A DNA stretch of 58,373 nucleotides from NCBI RefSeq assembly GCF_019237615.1, contig NZ_JAFAGT010000067.1, positions 1 through 58,373 of the forward strand, given 5' to 3'. Made by a program: the position numbers and the translations under genes. Below, piece by piece: positions 24,316 to 34,123 of the stretch; position 1 is the first letter of the stretch; each line of letters opens with the position of its first letter. Source of the DNA: Roseateles sp. (lineage in GTDB: Bacteria > Pseudomonadota > Gammaproteobacteria > Burkholderiales > Burkholderiaceae_C). The notes under the pieces were generated by a model. That model was not told where the DNA came from and searched no databases. It saw only the letters and a program-made list of their open reading frames with translations.

Positions 24316-25277
24316 GCTTCGCGTCCTTCGCGCTTGGCGCGCGCCTCGTAGGCCTCGACGATGCGGGCCACCAGCGGATGGCGCACGACGTCCGCGCTGG
24401 TGAAGCGCGTCATCGCGATGCCCTTGACCTTGGCCAGCACGCGCTCGGCGTCGACAAGGCCTGACTGCACGCCACGCGGCAGGTCGATCTGGCTGGTGTC
24501 GCCGGTGACGACGCAGCGGCTGCCGAAACCGATGCGAGTCAGGAACATCTTCATCTGTTCTGGCGTCGTGTTCTGCGCCTCGTCGAGGATGACAAAGGCA
24601 TGGTTGAGCGTGCGGCCGCGCATGAAGGCCAGCGGCGCGACCTCCAGTTGGCCCTTCTCGAAGGCCTTGGTGACGCGGTCGAAGCCGAGCAGGTCGTAGA
24701 GCGCGTCATAGAGCGGACGCAGATAGGGGTCGACCTTCTGCGTCAGGTCACCGGGCAGAAAACCCAGGCGCTCGCCGGCCTCGACGGCGGGACGGGTCAG
24801 GATGATGCGCTGCACGGTGGAGCGCTCCAGCGCGTCGACGGCGCAGGCGACGGCCAGGAAGGTCTTGCCGGTGCCCGCCGGCCCCAGGCCGAAGGTGATG
24901 TCGTGCGAGAGGATCTGCCGCAGGTACTGGTGCTGGCGTGGCGTGCGGGCCGACAGGTCGGCGCGCCGGGTGCGCAGCACCAGCGGGCCTTCCTCACCGG
25001 CCGGGGCTGCGGCGCCGCCCTCCCCCCGGGCCTCGACGAGGGCCAACTGCAGCGTTTCTGCCGGCAGCGGCCGGCGGGCGCGTTCGTAGAGGGCCTCGAG
25101 CAGGCTCCTGGCCCGCTCGGCCGCGGCCTTGGGGCCGTCAACGCGGAACTCGGCGTCGCGCCGGCTCAGCTTGACGCCGAGCGCGGCCTCGACCTCGCGC
25201 AGGTGAACGTCCAGGCTGCCGCAGACGCGGGCCAGGCGGGTGTTGTCGGCGGGTTCCAGGGCGAAGCGCAGGATCAC
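24312..25277 (-). CDS. ybeZ: PhoH-like ATPase YbeZ
   Basis: 321 residues. The Walker A motif is [11 protein letters not shown], and the Walker B-like motif is [11 protein letters not shown]. The N-terminal KH-like part starts [16 protein letters not shown], which matches the usual family start. For that reason the GTG at 25277 is preferred over an upstream ATG that would add 44 atypical residues. PhoH/YbeZ is an NTPase that partners YbeY in rRNA processing. Despite the name it is not evidence for Pho regulation here. Confidence 0.93.
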   Translation of the reverse strand: MILRFALEPADNTRLARVCGSLDVHLREVEAALGVKLSRRDAEFRVDGPKAAAERARSLLEALYERARRPLPAETLQLALVEARGEGGAAAPAGEEGPLVLRTRRADLSARTPRQHQYLRQILSHDITFGLGPAGTGKTFLAVACAVDALERSTVQRIILTRPAVEAGERLGFLPGDLTQKVDPYLRPLYDALYDLLGFDRVTKAFEKGQLEVAPLAFMRGRTLNHAFVILDEAQNTTPEQMKMFLTRIGFGSRCVVTGDTSQIDLPRGVQSGLVDAERVLAKVKGIAMTRFTSADVVRHPLVARIVEAYEARAKREGREA

Positions 25278-25378
25278 GATGAGGCTAAAAAAGAGTGGAC
25301 GCGGATTGTCGCCGCCTCCCGATCGCTGGTGCATTCCCCGGCCCGCAGGCGGCGGGCGCTCCCGCACAATGCCGCCCC

Positions 25379-26788
25379 ATGACATCTTCGATCGCGCCGA
25401 GGGCCGCAATGGCTCGGCGCCCGCCCCCTTCTTTCCTGCTCGCCCTGGCCCTGCTCTGCCCCGTCGCGGCCCAGGCCCAGGCGCCGACCACGGGCCTGTA
25501 CTGGGCGGCCACGCTGCACGCCTGGGTGGCCGCCATGCTGGCGCTGATGGCCACCGTCGTAGGCCTGGTCTCGGGCCTGCATCCCCGCGAGCGCCCGGCC
25601 AGCTTCCTCGTCGGCATGATGCTGAGCTGGGTCGTGTTGCGCGCCGCCGCCGCGCCGAGCGCGGCCGGCCTGAGGCCGTTGCTGATGACGCTGCTGGTGC
25701 TGTGCGGCGTGCAATACCTGCTGCGACAGATGAACTGGAAGCGTGGCTGGATAGACCATGCGCTGCTGATCCAATGCCTGGTCGTCCCCGCCAGCCTGCT
25801 GTGGACGGGCGGCCAGGTCGGCATCCTCGGTACGGTCTGGCATGCGGTACTGAGCCTGGAGCTGGTCGCCGCGATGGGCTGGGCGCTGTGGCTGCGCCGC
25901 CCGCAGGTCGGCGCCGACGAGGCCCAGCCGCGCGACTTCGGCCTGATGGCCGTGCTGCTGCTGCCGACCATGGCGGCCCTGGTCGCCGAGATGCTGCTGG
26001 CTGCCACCAGCGAATCGCTGTGGTGGACGGCCTCGCCGTGGCTGGGCCTGATGCTGCCCCTGCTGATGCTGGCCCTTGGCCTGCAACTCGTTAGCAGCGT
26101 CGCGCATGCCCGGGTCGACGCCGAGAAGCGGATCGCGGCCATCGAGCAGCGCACGGCGGAACGCATCGCCGAAGTCGAGCGCAGCCACGGCCAGCTCGCC
26201 GAGCAGAAGCTGGAGCAGGTCACCGAGCGCGAGCGCAAGCGCATCGCCGCCGACCTGCACGACGACCTGGGCGCCAAGCTGCTGACCATCGTGCACACCA
26301 GTGAGTCCGACCGCATCTCCACGCTGGCGCGCGAAGCGCTGGAGGAGATGCGGCTTTCGGTGCGCGGCCTGACCGGCAAGCCGGTGCACCTGATCGACGC
26401 GCTGGGCGACTGGCGCGCGGAGGTCGTGTCGCGACTGGGCCAGGCCAACATCCTGGCCGAATGGAAATCGCCCGCCGAGGACGTCGAGCACACGCTGCAG
26501 GCCCGCTCCTACGTGCAGACGACGCGCATCCTGCGCGAGTCGGTGAGCAACATCATCAAGCACAGCGGCGCGACGCATGCGACCATTTCCAGCGCCGTGC
26601 AGCAGGGCGATTTCATCCTGACCATCCAGGACAACGGCCAGGGCATCCCGTCCGAACTGGACGGCAGGCTGGACAGAGGCCATGGCATGGCGAGCATGAA
26701 ATCACGCGCCAAGCAAATGCATGGCCAGTGCCTGGTTGAATCCGGCCCTGGCTGGGGTACTGTGATCCGTCTGACGATTCCGCTTTGA
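25379..26788 (+). CDS. Membrane sensor histidine kinase, NarL/DesK type
   Basis: 469 residues. After a hydrophobic N-terminus come about six or seven membrane helices up to residue 240. A coiled coil follows (about 245-285), then a HisKA_3 dimerisation box with phospho-acceptor H294 in AADLHDDLGAK. A short HATPase domain carries the N-box ESVSNIIKHSG, DNGQGIP and GHGMASM. No periplasmic sensor domain is visible, so the stimulus may be sensed within the membrane. ATG 25379 is chosen; MARRPP ten residues on is an alternative. The partner regulator begins 11 nt downstream. Confidence 0.92.
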   Translation: MTSSIAPRAAMARRPPPSFLLALALLCPVAAQAQAPTTGLYWAATLHAWVAAMLALMATVVGLVSGLHPRERPASFLVGMMLSWVVLRAAAAPSAAGLRPLLMTLLVLCGVQYLLRQMNWKRGWIDHALLIQCLVVPASLLWTGGQVGILGTVWHAVLSLELVAAMGWALWLRRPQVGADEAQPRDFGLMAVLLLPTMAALVAEMLLAATSESLWWTASPWLGLMLPLLMLALGLQLVSSVAHARVDAEKRIAAIEQRTAERIAEVERSHGQLAEQKLEQVTERERKRIAADLHDDLGAKLLTIVHTSESDRISTLAREALEEMRLSVRGLTGKPVHLIDALGDWRAEVVSRLGQANILAEWKSPAEDVEHTLQARSYVQTTRILRESVSNIIKHSGATHATISSAVQQGDFILTIQDNGQGIPSELDGRLDRGHGMASMKSRAKQMHGQCLVESGPGWGTVIRLTIPL

Positions 26789-26799
26789 CCGAGGCTCCC

Positions 26800-27453
26800 A
26801 TGAACCACATCCTGCTGCTCGAAGACATCCCCGAGATCCGCGCCTGGCTGAAGGCACTGATCAAGCAGGTGTTCGCCAACGCCCAGATCACCGAATGCTC
26901 GCGGGTGCAGGACGCGTTGTCCCTCGTGAACGGACAACGCTTCACGCTGGCGCTGCTGGACCTGGGCCTGCCGGACGGCTCGGGTGTCGAGGTCATCGCT
27001 GCGCTGCGCGAGAAGCAGCCCGAAGTGCAGTCGGTCATCGTCACCATCCACGACGACGATGAGCACCTGTTCCCCGCGCTGCAGGCCGGCGCATTCGGCT
27101 ATCTGCTCAAGGAGCAGTCGCGCGAGCTGCTCGTCGAGCAGTTGCAGCGCATGAGCCAGGGCGAGCCGCCGCTGTCGCCGTCCATCGCGCGCAAGGTCAT
27201 CGCCTACTTCGCGGCCCAGGCCAAGCCCAGCTCGCAAGCCCTGCTGCACGAGGTGTCGCTGACCGACCGCGAAACCGAGGTGCTGCTGCGCGTGGCCAAG
27301 GGCTTCACGTTGCCGGAGATCGGCGTGCAGCTGGGCCTGTCGCGACACACCATCGCAGACTACGTGAAGCAGATCTACCGCAAGCTCAACGTGAGCTCGC
27401 GCGCGGAAGCCGCCCTGGAGGCGCAGCGCCTGGGTTTGTTCGGTCGCAACTGA
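26800..27453 (+). CDS. NarL/FixJ-family response regulator
   Basis: 217 residues. The receiver domain carries the acidic pair in LLEDIPEI, the phospho-acceptor Asp in ALLDLGLPDGSG and the conserved Lys in YLLKEQSREL. A LuxR-type DNA-binding domain follows (LTDRETEVLLRVAKGFTLPE). A GAGG Shine-Dalgarno precedes the ATG. It is the cognate partner of the kinase upstream. The target genes are unknown. Confidence 0.94.
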   Translation: MNHILLLEDIPEIRAWLKALIKQVFANAQITECSRVQDALSLVNGQRFTLALLDLGLPDGSGVEVIAALREKQPEVQSVIVTIHDDDEHLFPALQAGAFGYLLKEQSRELLVEQLQRMSQGEPPLSPSIARKVIAYFAAQAKPSSQALLHEVSLTDRETEVLLRVAKGFTLPEIGVQLGLSRHTIADYVKQIYRKLNVSSRAEAALEAQRLGLFGRN

Positions 27454-27480
27454 GGCGGGGCCGGCCCGGATAATCCGGGA

Positions 27481-28046
27481 ATGATTGGAAGACTCAGCGG
27501 CGTCATCGCCGAAAAGACACCGCCCCAGGTGCTGATCGACGTGGCCGGCGTCGGCTACGAGGTGGACGTGCCCATGAGCACGTTCTTCAACCTGGGCCCG
27601 CTCGGCGAACGCGCCGTGCTGCTGACCCACCTGACCGTGCGCGAGGACGCGCACCAGCTGTTCGGCTTCCTTACCCACGAGGAACGCGCCACCTTCCGCC
27701 AGCTCATCAAGATCAGCGGCGTCGGCCCCAGGATGGCGCTGGGTCTGCTGTCCGGCCTGTCCGTGTCCGAACTGGCCCAGGCCGTGTCGCGGCAGGAGGC
27801 CGGCCGGCTGACCAAGGTGCCGGGCATCGGCAAGAAGACGGCCGAGCGGCTGCTGCTGGAATTAAAGGGCAAGCTCGGCCCCGATCTCGCGCTGCCCGCC
27901 GCCGTCGCGAACGACGCCCAAGCCGACATCCTGCAGGCCCTGGTCGCGCTGGGCTACAGCGAGAAGGACGCCGCCGCCGCGCTGAAGGCGCTGCCCCCTG
28001 ACGTGGGTGTCAGTGAAGGCATCAAGCTGGCGCTGAAGAAGTTGTC

Positions 28047-28050
<4 letters not shown>
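27481..28050 (+). CDS. ruvA: Holliday junction branch migration protein RuvA
   Basis: 189 residues. It begins [20 protein letters not shown], with the OB-fold domain followed by helix-hairpin-helix motifs ([15 protein letters not shown] and [12 protein letters not shown]) that grip the junction. The C-terminal domain III, which contacts RuvB, is present. The stop overlaps the ruvB start (ATGA). ruvC is not adjacent. Confidence 0.98.
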
Positions 28051-29105
<1,055 letters not shown>

Positions 29106-29130
29106 AGCCGGCGCCCAGAGGCGCGGGCCC

Positions 29131-29657
29131 ATCGGGATAGGGGGAGCCATTGTCGGTTCCGCCCCTTCCACACCACCGGGCATGCGGGTCCGCACCGGGC
29201 GGTTCGAGAGCTTGAGGTCATGAGAGCCGGGCGGGCCCAACCGGTCGAAGTAGCCAATGGTCAGCACCGTCTTGAGCAGACCGTCACTGTTTCGCCACCA
29301 ACTCCGGCTGTTGCCCGCCATCCGCTTCGCTACGGTTCGCGCGGCGCCGCGGGCTTTGCGTTCCCGGTAGATCGTGCTTGCCCCCCATTGCCTGAGTTGG
29401 ATGGCCCGCAGGCGATGGCGCAGCCATGCGTGCAGCCTTCGCCAGACTCCTGGGGTTTGCGCCATGCCGAAGTACGCCTTCCAGCCCAGTAGGTAGGGCC
29501 GCAGCCCCTGCACAACCTGCCCCATACTGCGTCCGCCTGAGCGCCTTGTGAGCTGCCGGAGGCTGACTTCCCGCTCCGACAGCGTCGTCACCCTTTCAGG
29601 CACAAGGCGGGATCTCCTCAGGTAGGAGCGCAACCCTTCATCGCACAGCCGCCGCAT
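29131..29657 (-). mobile_element. Group II intron remnant: maturase C-terminus and 3' intron end
   Basis: The minus strand encodes the last 110 or so residues of a group II intron reverse transcriptase/maturase. It includes LRQLTRRSGGRSMGQVVQ, RPYLLGWKAYFGMAQTPGVW, and SRSWWRNSDGLLKTVLTI, the thumb/maturase and HNH-proximal part. The reverse transcriptase domain is missing and the usual stop after YFDRLG is lost. Downstream (29170-29203) is a hairpin-forming GC-rich stretch like intron domain V. The sequence ends around 29131 in CCTATCCCGAT, resembling an intron 3' end. It is a 5'-truncated, inactive copy lying just after ruvB. Confidence 0.8.
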
Positions 29658-29828
29658 TCCCGCCGCTTCGCCTTGATCACGAGAGCTTCGCGGTCACGTG
29701 CCCGCTCGCCCTGCTCGACAGCGCCTTCCATGCGGTTCTTGTTCATCGGCTCGCGATTTACGCCCCACGCTTCCTCCCCACGCTCGGTCACCCTCACGCA
29801 GTTGCGTTTCGCTTCGTTCGTCGCGATC
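29658..29828. other. Spacer of unclear origin next to the intron remnant
   Basis: No gene can be supported. On the minus strand a 70-codon open frame reads VTERGEEAWGVNREPMNKNR and overlaps the maturase remnant in another frame. It may be part of the same decayed element. It has lower G+C than the flanks. Confidence 0.3.
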
Positions 29829-29855
29829 AAAAAAAAAGCGCCCCAACGGGGCGCT
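29829..29855 (-). terminator. Rho-independent terminator of the porin gene
   Basis: On the minus strand, stem GCGCCCC/GGGGCGC with a 3-nt loop is followed by nine T residues. It starts 21 bp after the porin stop codon. Confidence 0.92.
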
Positions 29856-29875
29856 CTTCGTTTCCGATCCTGGGA

Positions 29876-30838
29876 TCAGAAGTTGTGGCGGATGCCGGCG
29901 GCAAGCGACGAGAAGTCCGGAGCGCCGGTCTTCGTGTTGTCGTTGTAGTCGGTCCGGGTGTAGAAGCCGTAGACCTTGGTGCGCTTGCTCAGGTTGTAGT
30001 TGTAGCCCAGCGTGAACTGCTTGGCGCCACCCTTGCGGAACTCGGCATCGCTGCCGGCCTTGGTGCCGCCGACGTTGACGTGGAACTCCGACTGGCCCAC
30101 CACGTACATCGCCGACACGCGGCCGATATCACGGGCGCGGAAACCGTCCACTTCCTCGCGCTGGTAGTAGCCGGTCACCAGGAAGGGGCCGAAGCCGTAG
30201 TCGGCTTCCAGGCCGTAGGCCTTGCGCTTGTTAGAAGCGGCGAACTTGTCGTTCTGCGCGTAGGTACCAGCGACGTGCAGGCCGGCGACTTCGTAGTTGA
30301 CCGACAGGTCGTAGCCGCGCGGGCCAGTGCCCTCGCCAGCGCGGACGGAGCCGATGAAGTTGAAGCCGTTCATCGTCGGCGAGAAGTAGCCGAGCTTGTT
30401 GGTGCGGGCGCCGAAGCCGAAGCTCGAGAACAGGTTGTCCGACGACGTGCCGGTGTCGTGGTTGTGGTTGCTGGTGCGGTCAACGCTGGAGAAGTAGGAA
30501 TCCGGGAACCAGCTGCCCAGGCGGATCGTACCGAAGCTGCCGCTCAGCTCGACGCTGGACTGACGATTCCAGAACGTGGTGCCACCCGTTGCGGCGCCGG
30601 TGTCCGACTCCAGGCCGTGCTCCAGATTGAAGCCAGCCTTCAGGCCGCCGCCGAGGTCCTCGGTGCCCTTGAAGCCAAGGCGCGAACCATTGTTCTGCAT
30701 CACCGTCTTGCGGTCGGCCTGACCGATCTTCTGGTTTTCGACCGTGGTGTTCAGACGGCCCCACAGCGTGACGCTTTGGGCGAAAGCCGGAGCGGCGGAG
30801 ATGGCGGCCAGAGCAGCGACAAGTGCAATCTTTTTCAT
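29876..30838 (-). CDS. Gram-negative trimeric porin (Porin_4 family)
   Basis: 320 residues. The signal peptide MKKIALVAALAAISAAPAFA precedes mature QSVTLWGRL. The 16-stranded barrel pattern includes GSRLGFKGTEDLGGGLKAGF and the C-terminal phenylalanine (AAGIRHNF), the assembly signal. This is the common general diffusion porin type of Burkholderiales. The ATG at 30838 is chosen because it begins the signal peptide. It is monocistronic, with a strong terminator. Confidence 0.95.
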   Translation of the reverse strand: MKKIALVAALAAISAAPAFAQSVTLWGRLNTTVENQKIGQADRKTVMQNNGSRLGFKGTEDLGGGLKAGFNLEHGLESDTGAATGGTTFWNRQSSVELSGSFGTIRLGSWFPDSYFSSVDRTSNHNHDTGTSSDNLFSSFGFGARTNKLGYFSPTMNGFNFIGSVRAGEGTGPRGYDLSVNYEVAGLHVAGTYAQNDKFAASNKRKAYGLEADYGFGPFLVTGYYQREEVDGFRARDIGRVSAMYVVGQSEFHVNVGGTKAGSDAEFRKGGAKQFTLGYNYNLSKRTKVYGFYTRTDYNDNTKTGAPDFSSLAAGIRHNF

Positions 30839-30993
30839 TGTGTGCCTTTGCAGGTGTGGTTGCGGCGGGGTTGACAGCCCTGCCATGAAGGACAAGTGAC
30901 AGGCAGTATAGGAGCGGCACTTGCCGCACCCCACGCAAGCGACGCGCGGATGCAACAGTCGCCCTAGGGGGCCTTGCCAGGCCTGAGTCCGCC

Positions 30994-31638
30994 TCAGGCC
31001 GCGATGTCGCTGACGCTCAGCCCGGCCAGATGGCGGTCGTCGTTCCAGCCGATCAGCGTGAAGCCACCCGGTGTCGCCAGCAGGCGGTTGATGGTGGCGT
31101 TACCGAGTTGCCAGCTGCGCGGCGCATCCAGCGCGATCCGGGTCGCGGCACGGTAGAGGCAGTCCAGCACGCCTCCATGGGCCACCAGCGCGATGCTGCA
31201 GCCCGGGTGGGCGGCAACGGCGCGGCGCGTGGCGTCCAGGCAGCGGGCACTGAAGGCGTTCAGGCTCTCGCCGCCGCCGACCGGGAAGTCGGGTTCGCGG
31301 CGCCGCCAGCGCGCCGCATCCTCGGGGTGACCCTGATCAATCTCCTGCCAGCTCAGGCCTTCGAAACGGCCGAACGAGCGCTCGCGCAGCGCGGTGTCCA
31401 GGTGGACGGGCAGGCCCTGTGCGTTGGCCAGGGCCTCGGCGGTCTGTCGGGCGCGACTGAGGTCGCTGGAATAGACGGCCGCCAGCGGCTCGTCGGCCAA
31501 GGCTTGGGCCAGGCGCTCGGCCTGGGCCAGGCCCAGCGCGCTGAGCGGGATGTCGGTATGGCCCTGAATGCGCGTGGCGCGGTTCCACGCGGTCTCGCCA
31601 TGGCGGACCAGGATGAGTCGGGTCGCCTCTTCCAGCAC
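30994..31638 (-). CDS. Histidine phosphatase family protein (phosphoglycerate mutase-like)
   Basis: 214 residues. The catalytic RHG motif is in LILVRHGETAWN. The acid/base Glu lies in RERSFGRFEGLSW and the second His in ALVAHGG. The family covers cofactor-dependent phosphoglycerate mutases, CobC-type phosphatases and broad phosphatases; small size and motifs suggest a phosphatase. The GTG start at 31638 shares one base with the TAG stop of the DUF1840 gene, so translation is coupled. The substrate cannot be read. Confidence 0.9.
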   Translation of the reverse strand: MLEEATRLILVRHGETAWNRATRIQGHTDIPLSALGLAQAERLAQALADEPLAAVYSSDLSRARQTAEALANAQGLPVHLDTALRERSFGRFEGLSWQEIDQGHPEDAARWRRREPDFPVGGGESLNAFSARCLDATRRAVAAHPGCSIALVAHGGVLDCLYRAATRIALDAPRSWQLGNATINRLLATPGGFTLIGWNDDRHLAGLSVSDIAA

Positions 31639-31961
31639 TAGACACCCCAGACGACGTCGGTGTTCTCCTTGGCGCTGCGCTGCATCAGCTCGTGCAGCGG
31701 CCAGGCGCGCTGGCGCAGTGACACACCCTGGCGACGCGGCGGCGGCTCGCCGGCGGCCCTGGCGGCATCGACCGCGCGCTGGAACTGCGCCTCGTCGGCG
31801 GCGACGCCGGCCTCCAGCGCCTGCATCAGCGCCGGCAGGGTCGCGGCTTCGAGGATGCCCTGCTTTGCAGGCGAACGCCCCATCAGGCGCAGCACGGCAT
31901 CGGCTGAGTCGGCCATCATGATGACGTCGGCGCCGGCCTTGGATTTGAAGCGGTAGAGCAT
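31638..31961 (-). CDS. DUF1840 family protein
   Basis: 107 residues, small and soluble. MLYRFKSKAGADVIMMADSA is the typical start of DUF1840, a betaproteobacterial family of unknown function. ATG 31961 is chosen to match that start. It lies 26 bp after the GGDEF-EAL gene and overlaps the phosphatase gene, so it belongs to that operon. Confidence 0.88.
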   Translation of the reverse strand: MLYRFKSKAGADVIMMADSADAVLRLMGRSPAKQGILEAATLPALMQALEAGVAADEAQFQRAVDAARAAGEPPPRRQGVSLRQRAWPLHELMQRSAKENTDVVWGV

Positions 31962-31987
31962 GGCACGCATTGTGCGCGCCACGCGGC

Positions 31988-34123
31988 TCACCCGTTGACC
32001 AGCCCCAGCCAGCCGGACGCCGGCGCGTCCACGACATGGCGGCGCGGACGCACCCGCTGCTCGAACTCGTCAGGCCGCAGCGGCTTGGCAAACAGGAAGC
32101 CCTGGAACTCATGGCAGCCGGCCTGGGCCAGAAAGTCGCGTTGAGCCTCGGTCTCGACGCCTTCCGCGATGACCTGAAGGCCCAGTGCCCGGCCCATCTG
32201 CACGATGGCGTTGGCGATGCCGACGTCGCTGGCGTCGCCCGGCAGGCCTTGCACGAAGCTGCGGTCGATCTTGAGGCGCTGGATGGGGAAGCGCTTCAGA
32301 TAGGCCAGCGAGGAATAGCCGGTGCCGAAGTCGTCGATAGACAGCGTGACGCCCAGCGATGCCAGCGCGCGCATGCGGCGCAGCCCCTCCTCGGCGTCGC
32401 CCAGCAGCACACCCTCGGTCAGCTCCAGCTCCAGCATGCTGGCCGGCAGCATGGCCTCCTGCAGCGCCTCGGCGACGGTCTCGACGAAGCCGGCCTGCTG
32501 GAACTGCAGGGCCGACACGTTGACGGCCACCGGCATGCGCAGGCCGCGGCTCAGCCAGTGGGCGGCCTGGGCCACCGCCTCGCGCAGCACCCAGTCGCCG
32601 ATGGCGACGACGAAGCCGCTTTCCTCGGCCAGCGGGATGAACTCGGCCGGCGAGATGTCGCCGCGCTGCGGGTCGCGCCAGCGGATCAGCGCCTCGGCGC
32701 CGATGACGCGGTCGCTGCCCAGCTCGACCTGGGGCTGGTAGTGCAGCCGGAACCGCCCCTCGGCAAGCGCCTGGCGCATGTCGTGGTCCAGGCGCATGCG
32801 CGACAGCAGGTCGACTTCCTTGCGCGGCACGTGGAAGCGGAAGCCCGCGCGGCCACTTTCCTTGACCCAGTGCATGGCGCGTTCGGCGCTGGCCATCAGC
32901 TCGTCGGGCGTACCGCCGTCGCCGGGGTAGAGGGCGATGCCGCAGCTCGCGGTGACGGTAAAGCTCAGCGTGTCGAAGCTGAAGGGCTGGGCCAGCAGCT
33001 GCTGCACACGGCGGGCCGTGGCCTCGGCCTCGAACATCTGGGCGTTGTCTATGAGCAGCGCGAACTCGTCGCCGCCCAGCCGGGCCAGCGTGTCGTTCTC
33101 GCCGACGGCGCCGCGCAGCCGCTCGACGACATCGCGCAGCACGCGGTCGCCATAGCTGTGGCCCAACGTGTCGTTGATCTGCTTGAAGCGGTCCAGGTCC
33201 AGGTGCAGCAGCGCGAAGACGGGCGACGGCTCGCCGGTAGCGACGGCCGCGATCTGCTGCACGATGCGGTCGGCCAGCGCGCGGCGGTTGGGCGCACCAG
33301 TCAGCACGTCGGAACGGCCCAACTCCTCGATGCGCTGGTGGGCCGCCAGCTTCTCGCTGAGGTCGCGGAACGAGAACACGCGCCCCATGGGCTCGCCGCG
33401 GCTCATCTGAGGCAGCGACACCTGTTCCAGCACGCGGCCGTCGGCCAGGCGCAGCATGTCGCTGGAGCGCATCAGCGGCGCGTCCAGCAATGCCTCGATA
33501 CGCAGCCGGTACTGCTCGCCGTCGCGCATCACGCGCTGCAGGCTCAGCCAGAGGCCGGCATCACCGGGCTCGTGCAACAAGCCGCCAGGCAGGCCCCAGA
33601 GCTTGGCGAAGCGGCGATTGAAGCTGCGCACGCGCCCGGCCAGGTCGACGACCAGGATGCCGTCGGCGGTGGATTCAAGCGTCGCGCGCAGCTCGGCCAG
33701 CAGCGTCTCGCGCTCGGCCTCGGCACGACGACGGCGCGTCTGGTCGTGCAGCAGCACCAGCCAGTAGCGGTCGCCGGCCGGCGTGTGGATGGGACTGATG
33801 CTGCGGCTGACCCAGCGCGGCTGGCCGTCGCTGTGCGTCAGGATGGTGTCGGAGCGGATGCGCGCGAAGGGGTCGCGCGCGGCACCCTGCCAGAAGGCCT
33901 CGTCCTCGAGCGAGCCGCACAGCGCCGCCGGCGGCTGGCCGAGGGCGCGCTCGGGCTTGAGGCCCAGCAGGCGCAGCGCCGCACGGTTGACGACGCTGAC
34001 CGTCAGGCTCTCGCCGTCCACCAGCCAGGCCGGTTCGGGCAGGCCTTCCAGCACGGCGCCGATCACGGACGGCGTCTCGAAGACGCGATGCAAGGCAGCA
34101 CTCGCCTCGCGGCCGGCGTTCAC
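31988..34123 (-). CDS. PAS-GGDEF-EAL composite c-di-GMP protein
   Basis: 711 residues, no membrane segments. Two PAS domains (about 15-240) precede a GGDEF domain with the active-site sequence RLGGDEFALL. The EAL domain follows with EALIRWRD, DDFGTGYSSL and the later KIDRSFV and EGVET motifs. Both catalytic signatures are intact, so it could make or degrade c-di-GMP depending on PAS input. The start overlaps the HD-GYP gene by ATGA, coupling two c-di-GMP enzymes. Which activity dominates cannot be told from sequence. Confidence 0.94.
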   Translation of the reverse strand: MNAGREASAALHRVFETPSVIGAVLEGLPEPAWLVDGESLTVSVVNRAALRLLGLKPERALGQPPAALCGSLEDEAFWQGAARDPFARIRSDTILTHSDGQPRWVSRSISPIHTPAGDRYWLVLLHDQTRRRRAEAERETLLAELRATLESTADGILVVDLAGRVRSFNRRFAKLWGLPGGLLHEPGDAGLWLSLQRVMRDGEQYRLRIEALLDAPLMRSSDMLRLADGRVLEQVSLPQMSRGEPMGRVFSFRDLSEKLAAHQRIEELGRSDVLTGAPNRRALADRIVQQIAAVATGEPSPVFALLHLDLDRFKQINDTLGHSYGDRVLRDVVERLRGAVGENDTLARLGGDEFALLIDNAQMFEAEATARRVQQLLAQPFSFDTLSFTVTASCGIALYPGDGGTPDELMASAERAMHWVKESGRAGFRFHVPRKEVDLLSRMRLDHDMRQALAEGRFRLHYQPQVELGSDRVIGAEALIRWRDPQRGDISPAEFIPLAEESGFVVAIGDWVLREAVAQAAHWLSRGLRMPVAVNVSALQFQQAGFVETVAEALQEAMLPASMLELELTEGVLLGDAEEGLRRMRALASLGVTLSIDDFGTGYSSLAYLKRFPIQRLKIDRSFVQGLPGDASDVGIANAIVQMGRALGLQVIAEGVETEAQRDFLAQAGCHEFQGFLFAKPLRPDEFEQRVRPRRHVVDAPASGWLGLVNG

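Noticed and set aside
23869-25277. phoH/ybeY taken as evidence for a phosphate regulon next to plcP
   Set aside because: PhoH-like YbeZ with YbeY is an rRNA-processing pair. The name is historical, and no Pho box was seen before phoH or plcP.
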